A stretch of DNA of 64,000 nucleotides from Pseudonocardia alni (lineage in GTDB: Bacteria; Actinomycetota; Actinomycetes; Mycobacteriales; Pseudonocardiaceae): positions 806,001 to 870,000 of the forward strand of contig NZ_PHUJ01000003.1 of NCBI RefSeq assembly GCF_002813375.1, written 5' to 3'. Position numbers and translations under genes: made by a program. Of this stretch, positions 1 through 8,548 are shown in pieces (within the stretch, counting starts at the first letter, position 1; each line of letters opens with the position of its first letter). The notes under the pieces were generated by a model that was not told the DNA's origin, did not search any database, and worked only from the letters and a program-made list of their open reading frames with translations.

Positions 1-492
1 GGCGCCGACCTCGCGGACCTGGACCTCGACGCCTGGCGCCGCGGGGTGGCCTGGGTGCCGCAGCAGCCGCACCTGTTCGCCGACACCGTCGCCGCCAACG
101 TCCGGCTCGGCGCCGGGCGGGAACACGCGGGCGTCACCGACGACGCCGTGCGGGCGGCCGCACGCCGGGCCGGGCTCGACGCCGTCGTCGCCCGGCTGCC
201 GCACGGCTGGGACACCGTGCTCGGCGAGGGCGGCGCGCAGCTGTCGTCGGGCGAGCGGCAGCGGGTCGCGCTGGCCAGGGCGTTCCTGCGCGACGCCCCG
301 CTGGTCCTGCTCGACGAGCCGACCGCGCACCTCGACCCCGACTCCGCCGACGCGGTCCGCAGCGCGGCCGCCGAGCTGCTCCGCGGGCGCACCGCGGTCG
401 TCGTCGCGCACGACGCGGGCTGGGCCGAGCACACCGACCGCACCGTCACGATCACCCCGGTCGCGACGACACCCGCCGGACGTCCGCGATGA
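1..492 (+). CDS. cydD: CydD-type ABC exporter subunit, C-terminal part (cut by window start)
   Basis: The reading frame is open from base 1 and encodes the last 163 residues of an ABC transporter ATPase domain. Visible are the Q-loop region (VPQQPHLF), the signature LSSGERQRVALA near residue 81 of the fragment, Walker B LVLLDEPTAHLD near residue 101 and the H-loop VVVAHD. The following gene is a CydC-like half transporter whose ATG overlaps this stop by four bases (ATGA), so the two are translationally coupled. CydDC heterodimers sit in the membrane, export thiols or haem-related compounds and are needed to assemble cytochrome bd oxidase. The N-terminal membrane domain and Walker A lie outside the window. 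Assignment as CydD rather than another exporter half rests on the partner gene. Confidence 0.82.
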   Translation, partial: GADLADLDLDAWRRGVAWVPQQPHLFADTVAANVRLGAGREHAGVTDDAVRAAARRAGLDAVVARLPHGWDTVLGEGGAQLSSGERQRVALARAFLRDAPLVLLDEPTAHLDPDSADAVRSAAAELLRGRTAVVVAHDAGWAEHTDRTVTITPVATTPAGRPR

Positions 493-2195
493 GCCCCTGG
501 TCGCTCGCCCGCAGCGTGCTGGCGCCCCGGCTGCGCGGCGTCGTCGGCGGGGCGCTGCTCGGCGCGCTCGCCACCGCCTGCGGCGCCGGGCTGCTGTCGC
601 TGGCCGCCTGGCTGCTCGCCACCGCCGCCCAGCACCCGTCGGTGACGGCGCTGTCGGTCGCCGTCGTGCTGACCCGTGCCCTCGGCGTCGGACGCGGGGT
701 GGCCCGCTACGCCGAGCGGCTGGTCGGGCACGACGCCGCGCTGCGCGCGCTGTCGGACATGCGCGGCCGCGTCTACGCCCGGCTCGCCGCCACCGAGCCG
801 GTGCGCCGGTTCCGGTCCGGCGAGCTGGTCGCCCGGCTGGTCGGCGACACCGACTCGGTGCAGGACCTGGTGGTGCGCGGGGTGCTGCCGGTCGTCGCAG
901 CCGGGGTCGCCGGGTCCGGTGCGGTGCTGCTCGCCACCGCGCTGTACGTCCCCGGCGGGGCGCTGCTCGCCGCCGGGCTGCTGCTCGCCGGCGTCGCGGT
1001 GCCCGCCCTCGCCGCGACGCTGTCGCGGCGGCCCGCCGAGCGCGCCGGTGTCGCACGGGACCGGCTCGCGACCGCCCTGGTCGACCTGCTCGACGGCGGC
1101 CCGGAACTGCTGGCCCACGGCGCGACCGGCCACGCCGTCGACGCGGTCGCCCGCGCCGACGCCGAGCTGACCCGCACCGCCCGCCGCGATGCCGCGCTGC
1201 TCGGCCTCGGCGCGGGGTCCGGCGCCCTGGTCGCCGGGCTCACCCTGGCCGGGACGCTGCTGCTGGGCGTCGCCGCCGTCGACGCCGGCACCCTGGGCGC
1301 GGTCCCGCTGGCCGTGCTGGTGCTGACCGCACTGGCCGCGTTCGAGATCGTCGCGCCGCTGCCGGCCGCCGCGGCGCGGCTCGCCGCGGTCCGCGCCGGG
1401 CTGGCCCGGCTGGTGCCGGTGCTCGACGCCGCACCCGCCGTCGTGCACCGCGCCCCGGGGCCGGGGCCGCTGCCGCGCCGCGGCGACCTGCAGGTCCGCG
1501 GGCTCACCGCCGCCTGGCCCGGGCCGGGACCGGACGGGCGCGGCCGCACCGTCCTGCACGGGGCGGACCTCGACGTCGGACGCGGGGAGGTCGTGGCGCT
1601 GGTCGGTGCCAGCGGGTCGGGCAAGTCGACGCTGGCCGCGGTGCTGTTCCGGTTCCTCGACCCGCGCGCGGGGTCGGTCCGGCTCGACGGGCACGACCTG
1701 GCCCTGCGCCCGCCCGACGAGGTCCGTGCGGTGGTCTCCGGGGTACCCGCCGACCCGCACGTGTTCGACTCGACGGTCCGGGAGAACCTGCGCGTGGCCG
1801 CCCCCGACGCCGACGACGCCCACCTCATCGACGTCCTGCACCGGGTCGGACTCACCGGCCTGGCCCTCGACGACGAGGTCGGCGCACACGGCGCCCGGCT
1901 CTCGGGCGGGATGCGCCGACGGCTCGCGCTGGCCCGCGCGCTGCTCGTCGACCCCGCGGTGCTGGTGCTCGACGAGCCCACCGCGCACCTCGACCCGGAC
2001 ACCCGCGACGCCGTCCTCGACGACCTGCTCGCCGCCGCGGCGGGCCGGGCCGTGCTGGTCATCACCCACGACCCGGCGGTGCTGCCGCGGGCCGACCGGG
2101 TGTACACGCTGCGCGACAAGAGGGTTCACCTGCGCAGCGGGGCTGCGTGCGGCCCTCACGAACCGCGGCCCTACTCTGCTCCGAACGTCCGATAG
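489..2195 (+). CDS. cydC: CydC-type ABC exporter subunit (thiol reductant exporter, cytochrome bd assembly)
   Basis: This is a full-length half transporter of 568 residues. The N-terminal 300 residues are the six-helix export domain, with an early hydrophobic segment rich in Ala and Leu and the charged stretch YAERLVGHDAALRALSDMR typical of CydC. The C-terminal ATPase has Walker A VGASGSGKST near residue 372, signature LSGGMRRRLALARAL near 471 and Walker B VLVLDEPTAHLD near 490. The start ATG overlaps the upstream cydD stop, so the pair makes a heterodimer from one mRNA. The last 25 residues after the H-loop are longer than usual and rich in Arg and Pro. The cydAB oxidase genes are presumably upstream, outside the window. 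A generic multidrug exporter half is the alternative. Confidence 0.86.
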   Translation: MSPWSLARSVLAPRLRGVVGGALLGALATACGAGLLSLAAWLLATAAQHPSVTALSVAVVLTRALGVGRGVARYAERLVGHDAALRALSDMRGRVYARLAATEPVRRFRSGELVARLVGDTDSVQDLVVRGVLPVVAAGVAGSGAVLLATALYVPGGALLAAGLLLAGVAVPALAATLSRRPAERAGVARDRLATALVDLLDGGPELLAHGATGHAVDAVARADAELTRTARRDAALLGLGAGSGALVAGLTLAGTLLLGVAAVDAGTLGAVPLAVLVLTALAAFEIVAPLPAAAARLAAVRAGLARLVPVLDAAPAVVHRAPGPGPLPRRGDLQVRGLTAAWPGPGPDGRGRTVLHGADLDVGRGEVVALVGASGSGKSTLAAVLFRFLDPRAGSVRLDGHDLALRPPDEVRAVVSGVPADPHVFDSTVRENLRVAAPDADDAHLIDVLHRVGLTGLALDDEVGAHGARLSGGMRRRLALARALLVDPAVLVLDEPTAHLDPDTRDAVLDDLLAAAAGRAVLVITHDPAVLPRADRVYTLRDKRVHLRSGAACGPHEPRPYSAPNVR

Positions 2196-2380
2196 CGGGC
2201 CCCGGCCGGCTCCGGGCGTTCGCGAGGTTCTCTCAGTCGGGTCACAGGAGCCCCCTGACACGCTGGGAGCACCTCGCCGGGACACCGTCCCGCGCAGGAG
2301 TGCAGGAGTCAGTACGAGCCCGCGCGCGCCACGGCATCCGCCCGGCGCCGCGTCCGGTCAGAACGTGAGGTCACCAGCCC

Positions 2381-3829
2381 GTGCGAGCGTCACGCCGTCC
2401 CTCCCCGACGACGTCCGGACCGAGGTCCCCGTCGCGGACCCCCCGGTTCCGTCCCGGCCTGCGCCGGACCCCGGCCCTGGCCCTGCTGCTCGCGGGGGTC
2501 CTGGCCCTCGCCGCCTGCACCTCGGGGACCGGCGGCACCACCACCGGTGACACCGTGCCGTCGTCGGCGCTGGAGGCATCGGCGAAGGCCGTCGACCTGA
2601 ACGGCTGGCGCTGGGAGGAGCAGCCGGGCCCGATGGAGATCGGGGTGACCCACACCCAGGACAGCCTCGACGACACCGAGCCCGCGCAGGCCCGCCAGCG
2701 CGGCGTCGACATCCTGTCGAGCCTCGGGCAGGAGTACCAGAACCACCACCTCATGGGCTTCGGCACGCTGAACCCCGAGCCCCGGCCCGGCGAGTTCGAG
2801 TGGGGCTCGCTGGACCGCCGGATGCAGCTCACCGAGGAGACCGGCGGCAAGGCGATGCTGACGCTCTGCTGCTCCCCGGACTGGATGAAGGGCGCGCCGC
2901 GCGACAGCGGCGCCACCCGCTGGGACCGGCTCGAGAAGGCACCGCTGCCCGAGCACTTCGCCGATTTCGCCAACCTCGCCCGTGAGGCCGTGCAGCGGTA
3001 CCCGCAGGTCGACCGCGTCCTGGTGTGGAACGAGCTCAAGGGCTTCTACAACCAGGCCGAGAACCGCTGGGACTACGAGGGCTACACGAACTTCTACAAC
3101 CAGGTGTACCAGGCGGTGAAGTCCGTCCGGCCCGACGTCCAGGTCGGGGGCCCGTACGTCGTGATGAGCAGCGTGCCGGTCGACTCGGGCGACGCCTCGG
3201 CCATCCGCGGCCCCTGGGGCGCGCTCGACCAGCGGCCGCTCGACGTCCTGGACTACTGGCTGAAGAACAACGTCGGGGCGGACTTCATCGTCGTCGACGG
3301 CTCCACCACCAACCGCGGCCAGCAGGACGCGATCTCACCGGTCGACGTCGGCGCCGAGAAGTTCTCGGTGATCGACCGCTGGATCCAGGAACGGACGCAG
3401 CTCCCGATCTGGTGGGCCGAGTTCTACGCCAACGTCCCCGCCGACGCCCAGGCCGGTTTCGCCTCCCCCGCCAGCGCGGTCTCGACGATCGCCGCCCTGC
3501 AGGCGATGGCCCGCTCCGGCACCCAGGGCTCGCTGCTGTGGGGCCCCGAGGGCAGCAACTCGCTCGAGTACTCCTCGCTGTGGACCCCGGCGACCGAGGA
3601 GAACGGCGGTCAGCCGACCCCGCTGACCGAGGCGTGGCGCTGGCTGGTGCCCAGGCTCCGTGAGGGCACCGTCGAGCTGGGCCGGGCGACCGACGGCTCG
3701 TCGCTGGGTGGTTTCCGCGCGGCGGACGGCTCGGTGCTGCTCGTCAACTTCTCCGCGGACGCCGTGCCGGTCTCCGGCCAGGACGACATCCCCGGCTGGG
3801 CGATCGTGCCGATGACCAGCAGTTCCTGA
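2381..3829 (+). CDS. Secreted GH39-like glycoside hydrolase lipoprotein
   Basis: This 482-residue protein has a long, basic and Pro-rich N-terminus followed by a hydrophobic stretch ending in the lipobox LAAC, with Cys46 as the lipidated residue. It should therefore be anchored on the outer face of the membrane. The mature part looks like a (beta/alpha)8 clan GH-A hydrolase of the GH39 (beta-xylosidase/iduronidase) type. Candidate catalytic glutamates are E218 in VLVWNELKGF (acid/base) and E347 in WWAEFYANV (nucleophile), about 130 residues apart as in the clan. The substrate cannot be read from the sequence. The start GTG at 2381 follows a weak GTGAGG; a later start near the hydrophobic segment is possible. 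The 185 bases between cydC and this gene show no clear structure to me. Confidence 0.7.
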   Translation: MRASRRPSPTTSGPRSPSRTPRFRPGLRRTPALALLLAGVLALAACTSGTGGTTTGDTVPSSALEASAKAVDLNGWRWEEQPGPMEIGVTHTQDSLDDTEPAQARQRGVDILSSLGQEYQNHHLMGFGTLNPEPRPGEFEWGSLDRRMQLTEETGGKAMLTLCCSPDWMKGAPRDSGATRWDRLEKAPLPEHFADFANLAREAVQRYPQVDRVLVWNELKGFYNQAENRWDYEGYTNFYNQVYQAVKSVRPDVQVGGPYVVMSSVPVDSGDASAIRGPWGALDQRPLDVLDYWLKNNVGADFIVVDGSTTNRGQQDAISPVDVGAEKFSVIDRWIQERTQLPIWWAEFYANVPADAQAGFASPASAVSTIAALQAMARSGTQGSLLWGPEGSNSLEYSSLWTPATEENGGQPTPLTEAWRWLVPRLREGTVELGRATDGSSLGGFRAADGSVLLVNFSADAVPVSGQDDIPGWAIVPMTSSS

Positions 3830-3835
3830 CCCCCG

Positions 3836-3884
3836 CGACGACCGACGGGCCGGCACCGCAGCAGCGGAGCCGGCCCGTTCGTCG
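3836..3884. terminator. Bidirectional hairpin terminator between convergent genes
   Basis: A 10-bp perfect stem (3845-3854 with 3869-3878, ACGGGCCGGC/GCCGGCCCGT) is extended by an outer 6-bp arm, CGACGA/TCGTCG. It lies between the stop of the GH39-like gene and the stop of the convergent SDR gene. There is no U-tract, which is usual for actinobacterial terminators. Confidence 0.7.
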
Positions 3885-3892
3885 TGGGTGGG

Positions 3893-4651
3893 TCAGGCCT
3901 TCGGGCCACCGGCCACGTAGATGACCTGGCCGCTGACGAACGACGAGCGCTCGTCGACGAAGAACGACACGGTCTGGGCGATGTCCTCGGGCGCGCCGGG
4001 GCGCTGCACCGGGATCTCCTTGGCCCGGGCGGCCTTGAACTCCTCCCAGTCCACGCCGATCCGCTCGGCGGTCGCCTTGGTCATCTCCGAGGCGATGAAG
4101 CCGGGGGCGATGCAGTTCGCGGTGACGCCGAACTTGCCGAGCTCGATCGCGAGGGTCTTGGTGAAGCCCTGCATGCCGGCCTTCGCCGCGGAGTAGTTCG
4201 CCTGGCCGCGGTTGCCCAGCGCCGAGGTCGAGGAGAGGTTCACGACCCGGCCCCAGGCGGCGTCGACCATGTGCTTCTGCACCGCGCGGGTCATCAGGAA
4301 CGCACCGCGCAGGTGCACGCCCATGACCGCGTCCCAGTCGTCGACGGTCATCTTGAACAGCAGGTTGTCCTTGGTGATACCGGCGTTGTTGATCAGCACC
4401 GTCGGGGCGCCGAGGCGCTCGGTGACCGCATCGACGGCCGCGGCGACGGCCTGCTCGTCGGCGACGTCCGCACCGAACGCGGCCGCGGTCCCGCCGGCGG
4501 ACTCGATGGCCTCGACGGTGGCCTTCGCGGCCGACTCCTCCAGGTCCAGCACCGCGACCTTGTGCCCGTCGGCGGCGAGCCGGATCGCGGTGGCGGCCCC
4601 GATGCCGCGCGCCCCACCGGTCACGACGGCGGTCCTCTGCTGCTGGGTCAT
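3893..4651 (-). CDS. SDR-family 3-oxoacyl-ACP reductase-like protein (FabG type)
   Basis: This 252-residue protein is a classical short-chain dehydrogenase. It has the cofactor motif TGGARGIG near residue 11, NNAG near 88, catalytic Ser in VNLSSTSALG, the YSAAK pair (Tyr and Lys) near 153 and the C-terminal stretch SGQVIYVAGG. NADP(H) preference is expected for FabG-like enzymes. It is monocistronic and preceded by GGAGAG six bases before the ATG. The nearest genes give no pathway, so it could reduce an acetoacetyl-CoA (PhaB/FabG4-like) or another 3-oxoacyl substrate rather than serve fatty-acid synthesis itself. Confidence 0.82.
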   Translation of the reverse strand: MTQQQRTAVVTGGARGIGAATAIRLAADGHKVAVLDLEESAAKATVEAIESAGGTAAAFGADVADEQAVAAAVDAVTERLGAPTVLINNAGITKDNLLFKMTVDDWDAVMGVHLRGAFLMTRAVQKHMVDAAWGRVVNLSSTSALGNRGQANYSAAKAGMQGFTKTLAIELGKFGVTANCIAPGFIASEMTKATAERIGVDWEEFKAARAKEIPVQRPGAPEDIAQTVSFFVDERSSFVSGQVIYVAGGPKA

Positions 4652-4817
4652 GTCTCTCCTCGCTGATCGACGGTGATCTCCGGGTGTCTCCCGCCGCCGA
4701 TCGTGTCACCACCTACCGCAGAGTCACATCGCGGCCCGTGCGACATCGCTCACCCCCGTTCGGAGGCGCCGGGTGCACTAGCGTCGAGGTGTCCGTTCCC
4801 GACCAGGAAGGATTTTC

Positions 4818-5576
4818 ATGGCCGTCGAGCGTTCCGAACCGACCTACCGGCTTGCTCTGCCGGAACCCACGACCTCGTTCGAGCAGGACGCGGAGTACTG
4901 CGTGCTGGACCTCGGACACGGGTGGACCGAGTACCGCTTCCACGACTACGACGAACTCTTCAAGATCCCGGGCCTCTACGAGAAGCTGTTCTACGACATC
5001 CTGCAGTGCCAGTCCCCGGCCGTGGTGGCCGGTGCGCTGGCCGAGCAGCTCGACGCCGTCGGCGTCGACCCGTCCGGGCTGCGGGTCCTCGACGTCGGCG
5101 CCGGCAACGGCATTGTCGCCGAGGAGCTGCGTGCCCGCGGCGTCGGCAAGGTGGTCGGGATCGACATCCTCCCCGAGGCCCGCGAGGCCGCCGAACGGGA
5201 CCGCCCGGGGGTCTACGACGACTACCACGTCGTGGACCTCACCGACCTGGACGAGGAGACCACCGAGACCATCGCCGCGGGCGGTTTCGACGCCCTGACC
5301 TGCGTCGCCGCGCTCGGCTTCGGCGACATCCCGCCCGCGGCGTTCCGCGCCGCGTTCGACATGGTCGCGGTCGACGGCTTCGTCGCGATCACCCTGCGGG
5401 ACGACTTCCTGAGCGACGGCGACACCTCCGGGTTCGCCGGTCTCATCTCCTCGATGCTGGCCTCCGGCGAGCTCGAGGAGCTCGGGTCGACCGTCTACCG
5501 GCACCGGCTCGCGACCAGTCGCGACCCGCTGCTCTACCGGGCCGTCGTGGCCCGTAAGCGCCGCCCGCGCGGCTGA
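4818..5576 (+). CDS. Class I SAM-dependent methyltransferase
   Basis: This 252-residue protein carries the SAM-binding motif I VLDVGAGNG near residue 94, followed by the acidic motif II region VVGIDILPEA. That is a Rossmann-fold class I methyltransferase. An N-terminal extension of about 65 residues (with the segment YRFHDYDELF) precedes the SAM domain and probably forms part of the substrate pocket. AGGAAGG lies seven bases before the ATG, which supports the start. It stands alone between a divergent SDR gene and a strong hairpin terminator. The methyl acceptor cannot be read from the sequence. Confidence 0.8.
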   Translation: MAVERSEPTYRLALPEPTTSFEQDAEYCVLDLGHGWTEYRFHDYDELFKIPGLYEKLFYDILQCQSPAVVAGALAEQLDAVGVDPSGLRVLDVGAGNGIVAEELRARGVGKVVGIDILPEAREAAERDRPGVYDDYHVVDLTDLDEETTETIAAGGFDALTCVAALGFGDIPPAAFRAAFDMVAVDGFVAITLRDDFLSDGDTSGFAGLISSMLASGELEELGSTVYRHRLATSRDPLLYRAVVARKRRPRG

Positions 5577-5580
5577 CCCC

Positions 5581-5625
5581 GCGCGTTCGCACCGGTCCGC
5601 GACGCGTCGGCCGGTGCGAACGCGC
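5581..5625. terminator. Strong intrinsic hairpin after methyltransferase gene
   Basis: Fifteen bases (5581-5595, GCGCGTTCGCACCGG) are perfectly complementary to 5611-5625, with a 15-base loop. The hairpin starts four bases after the methyltransferase stop and ends 28 bases before the iron box, so it probably insulates the two units. Confidence 0.72.
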
Positions 5626-5653
5626 CGCGGCGAGATCTTCCGGACATTTCGGG

Positions 5654-5672
5654 TTAGGTTAGCCTCGGTTAT
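5654..5672 (+). promoter_or_regulatory. IdeR/DtxR-like iron box
   Basis: The 19-mer TTAGGTTAGCCTCGGTTAT matches the classical iron box TTAGGTTAGGCTAACCTAA at 13 of 19 positions, with the first nine bases identical. It ends nine bases before the GTG of an iron-type binding lipoprotein. A bound iron-loaded repressor would cover the promoter and start, so expression is expected only when iron is scarce. Confidence 0.68.
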
Positions 5673-5681
5673 TGTCCCGAT

Positions 5682-6665
5682 GTGCATCGACGACTGATCC
5701 TCCTGCTGGCCCTCGTGGGCCTGCTCACCGCCTGTACGACCGGCGGTCCCGGCCCGACGGACGCCCCGTCCACCGCCGACGGCGCGTTCCCCGTCCGCAT
5801 AGACCACGCCTTCGGCGCCGCGGAGATCCCCGCCCGCCCGCAGCGGGTCGTCGCCCTCGGCGTCACCGACGCCGACCCCGTCCTCGCCCTGGGTGTGACC
5901 CCGGTCGCCGTCGCCTCCTACACCTTCTACCAGGAGACCGGCGGGCTGGGTCCGTGGGCCCGCGGGCTCGTGCAGGGTGAGGCGCCGCAGGTCCTCACCG
6001 AGCCCGAGCCGAACCTGGAACGGATCGCCGCGCTGCGCCCGGACGTGATCATCGCGCTGTCCTCGGGCATCGACCGGGCCGCCTACGACCGGCTGACCGC
6101 GATCGCGCCGGTCGTCGCCCGTCCCGCGGGCTCCATCGCGTTCGGGGTGAGCCGCACCGACCAGATGCGCGCCGTCGCGACCGCGCTGGGCGAGACCGCT
6201 CGCGGCGAGGAGCTGATCCGGACCGCCGACGCCGCGTTCGCCGACGCCGTCACCGCCCACCCCGAGTTCCGCGGGAAGGTCGGGGCGACGGTGCTGCCCT
6301 TCGACGGCACGTACGGCGCCTTCACCGCCGCCGACGCCCGCGGCCAGTTCATGACCGGTCTCGGTTTCGCGCAGCCACCGGCCATCGCCGAGCGCGACGA
6401 CCGGCAGAGCTTCTACGTCGAGGTCTCCTCCGAGCAGGCCGGCCTGCTCGACGGCGACGTGCTGGTGATGCTGGCCGACGAGGGCGCCGCGAAGCAGCAG
6501 GTCGACTCCGACCCGGTCCTGCGCCAGATCCCGGTCGTGGCCCGCGGCGACATGGTCGTGCCCGACGCCGACACCCGCGGGGCGATGACCTACAACAGCG
6601 TGCTGTCCGCGCCGTACGCCCTGGAGCGGCTCGTCCCGCAGCTCGCCGAGAAGCTCGCCGGCTGA
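5682..6665 (+). CDS. Iron-siderophore ABC transporter substrate-binding lipoprotein
   Basis: This 327-residue protein has a lipoprotein signal ending LLTAC (Cys18) and a FepB/FhuD-type binding fold. Typical segments are RPQRVVALGVTDADPVLALG near the start, LERIAALRPDVIIALSSGI, and a C-terminal VPQLAEKLAG helix. It should hold a ferric siderophore outside the membrane for a FecCD-type permease. No permease or ATPase gene is adjacent, so it is an orphan binding protein. The start is GTG 5682; an ATG at 5680 is out of frame and stops after five codons. No ribosome-binding site is seen, and a leaderless or very short leader is likely. The overlapping iron box strongly supports a role in iron uptake. 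Confidence 0.83.
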   Translation: MHRRLILLLALVGLLTACTTGGPGPTDAPSTADGAFPVRIDHAFGAAEIPARPQRVVALGVTDADPVLALGVTPVAVASYTFYQETGGLGPWARGLVQGEAPQVLTEPEPNLERIAALRPDVIIALSSGIDRAAYDRLTAIAPVVARPAGSIAFGVSRTDQMRAVATALGETARGEELIRTADAAFADAVTAHPEFRGKVGATVLPFDGTYGAFTAADARGQFMTGLGFAQPPAIAERDDRQSFYVEVSSEQAGLLDGDVLVMLADEGAAKQQVDSDPVLRQIPVVARGDMVVPDADTRGAMTYNSVLSAPYALERLVPQLAEKLAG

Positions 6666-6684
6666 TCCGGGTTAGGGTCGCGGC

Positions 6685-7446
6685 GTGACTCTGATGGAGC
6701 GGTTCCGACTGGACGGCCGGGTCGCCGTCGTCACCGGTGCGTCGTCCGGCCTCGGTGTGGCCTTCGCGAAGGGCCTCGCCGAGGCCGGTGCGGACCTCGT
6801 ACTGGGCGCGCGGCGGGTCGACAGGCTGGCCGACACGGTGGCCCTGGTGGAGGCGGCGGGCCGGCGCGCGGTCGCCGTCGCCACCGACGTGGCGAAGCCC
6901 GAGGACTGCCGGGCGCTGGCGCAGGCCGCCGTCGACGAGTTCGGCCGGCTCGACGTGCTGGTCAACAACGCCGGGATCGGCACCGCCGTCCCGGCCCTGA
7001 AGGAGACCCCGGAGCAGTTCACCGGGGTCGTCGACGTCAACCTCAACGGCTCGTACTGGATGGCGCAGGCCTGCGCGGCGCACATGGGCGCCGGGTCCAG
7101 CATCGTCAACATCTCCTCGGTGCTGGGGCTCACCACCGCGTCGCTGCCGCAGGCGGCGTACTCGGCGTCGAAGGCCGCCATCGTCGGACTCACCCGGGAC
7201 CTGGCCCAGCAGTGGACCGGCCGCCGGGGCATCCGGGTCAACGCGGTCGCGCCCGGGTTCTTCGCCTCGGAGATGACCGACCAGTACCAGGACGGCTACC
7301 TGGAGCGGATGACCGAGCGGATCCCGATGGGCCGCAAGGGCGACCCGGAGGAGCTCACGGCGGCGGTGCTGTTCCTCGCCTCCGAGGCCGGTGGCTACGT
7401 CACCGGCCAGACCTGGGCCGTCGACGGCGGCATCACGATCACCTGA
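6685..7446 (+). CDS. SDR-family oxidoreductase
   Basis: This 253-residue short-chain dehydrogenase has TGASSGLG near residue 17, NNAGIG near 95, catalytic Ser in NISSVLG and YSASKAA near 160. The C-terminal end (GQTWAVDGGITIT) is standard for the gluconate 5-dehydrogenase/FabG-like group. TAGGGT at 6673-6678 lies six bases before the GTG start, the pattern of a leaderless actinobacterial promoter. The gene is monocistronic and ends in a strong hairpin. The substrate is unknown; sugar alcohols or 3-oxoacyl thioesters are the usual candidates for this subgroup. Confidence 0.8.
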   Translation: MTLMERFRLDGRVAVVTGASSGLGVAFAKGLAEAGADLVLGARRVDRLADTVALVEAAGRRAVAVATDVAKPEDCRALAQAAVDEFGRLDVLVNNAGIGTAVPALKETPEQFTGVVDVNLNGSYWMAQACAAHMGAGSSIVNISSVLGLTTASLPQAAYSASKAAIVGLTRDLAQQWTGRRGIRVNAVAPGFFASEMTDQYQDGYLERMTERIPMGRKGDPEELTAAVLFLASEAGGYVTGQTWAVDGGITIT

Positions 7447-7456
7447 CCGACCGACC

Positions 7457-7488
7457 GGCCCGGGGGCGCCGCACGGCGCCCCCGGGCC
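7457..7488. terminator. Bidirectional GC-rich hairpin terminator
   Basis: Bases 7457-7471 (GGCCCGGGGGCGCCG) pair perfectly with 7474-7488. The real loop will be slightly larger than the two bases left between them. It lies between the convergent SDR and binding-protein genes. Confidence 0.75.
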
Positions 7489-7495
7489 TGCGCGG

Positions 7496-8548
7496 TCAGC
7501 TGCGGGGCACGTCGTCGGACCGGGGGGTCAGGCCGGAGGCAGGCACGAGGTTCCAGCGCTCGAGCGCCGCCCGGACCTGCTCGGCGGCGTCGATGTTCAG
7601 CGGGCCCGAGGTCCACAGGGCGTAGGGCAGGTTCAGGAACCGGTTCTCCCTCACCGCCGGCAGGTCGCGGGTGTCGGGACGGCTCTTCAGGATCGCGACC
7701 TTCTCGGCGAAGGTCTGCGGCGGGTAGTCGACGAACAGGAACGCGGCGGGCTGTGCCGTCGCGACCCGCTCCCACGAGACCGTGGTCCAGGTGTCGTCGA
7801 CGTCGGAGAGGGCGTTGCGCGCCCCGGCCGCCTCGATGATCGCCTGCGGGGCGCCGAACCGGCCGCTGGAGAAGGGGGTGTCGGTGCCGCTGTCGAACAG
7901 GAACACCGTCGGCGGTGTCGCGGCCCTCGGTGCCTTCCCGAGCGCGTCGAGCCGGGTGTCGAGGTCGGCGACGACGCGGTCGGCGTCGGCGGTGTGCCCG
8001 GTGATGGTGCCGAGGTTCTGCAGGTCGTCGCGCAGCGCCGTCCAGGGGTCGACGATGCCGCGGGCGCTCTGCCCGTCGGCCTGGCGGCAGGACTCGGTCA
8101 GCACGTACGGGGCGATGCCCTGCTCGCGCAGCCGGGCCGGGGTGAGGTTCTTCGCCTCGCTGTAGCCGTAGTTCCAGCCGGCGACCATCACGTCGGGGCC
8201 GCGGGCCAGGACGGTCTCCAGGGTCGGGTACTCCGGCGCCGCCTGCGCCAGGCCGTCGACGGCGGCGCCGTAGTGGCGGCGCAGCGTGTCGGCGTCGCGC
8301 TGCATGTTCGACACCGCGGTGACCCGGTCCTGGGCGCCGAGCGCCAGGACCATCGAGATCATGTTGCCGTCGTTGACGAACAGGCGCTGCGCCGGCGCCG
8401 TGAACTGCGCGGGGGCACCGCAGTTCTGCACGGTGACCGTGCCGGCGGGGTCCCCGGCTGCGGTGGGTGCCGTGGCGGGCGCCGAGCAGGCGGCGAGGAC
8501 GACCACCCCCGCGGCGAGGACGGCGGACAGGCGTAGCGGACGGGTCAC
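7496..8548 (-). CDS. FepB/BtuF-type ABC transporter substrate-binding lipoprotein
   Basis: The start is the GTG at 8548, preceded by AGGGAG, giving 350 residues with the lipobox LAAC at Cys21. The mature protein has the class III binding-protein fold: an N-terminal lobe (LFVNDGNMISMVLALG), LETVLARGPDVMVAGWNYG in the middle and a C-terminal lobe ending VRAALERWNLVP. The GTG overlaps the stop of the ATPase gene by four bases (GTGA), so it is the third gene of a coupled permease-ATPase-binding protein set. The ligand is uncertain: ferric siderophore, cobalamin or an F420-0-like cofactor are all carried by such systems in actinobacteria. An in-frame extension further upstream would add a basic, low-complexity leader and is unlikely. 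Confidence 0.82.
   Translation of the reverse strand: MTRPLRLSAVLAAGVVVLAACSAPATAPTAAGDPAGTVTVQNCGAPAQFTAPAQRLFVNDGNMISMVLALGAQDRVTAVSNMQRDADTLRRHYGAAVDGLAQAAPEYPTLETVLARGPDVMVAGWNYGYSEAKNLTPARLREQGIAPYVLTESCRQADGQSARGIVDPWTALRDDLQNLGTITGHTADADRVVADLDTRLDALGKAPRAATPPTVFLFDSGTDTPFSSGRFGAPQAIIEAAGARNALSDVDDTWTTVSWERVATAQPAAFLFVDYPPQTFAEKVAILKSRPDTRDLPAVRENRFLNLPYALWTSGPLNIDAAEQVRAALERWNLVPASGLTPRSDDVPRS

Noticed and set aside
2196..2380. Possible riboswitch or regulatory RNA between cydC and the GH39-like lipoprotein gene
   Set aside because: Repeated CAGGAG-like strings are present, but no conserved core of a known class could be matched and no long stem was seen.
5680..5697. ATG at 5680 as start of the iron-binding lipoprotein
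   Set aside because: The frame stops after five codons; GTG 5682 opens the lipoprotein frame.
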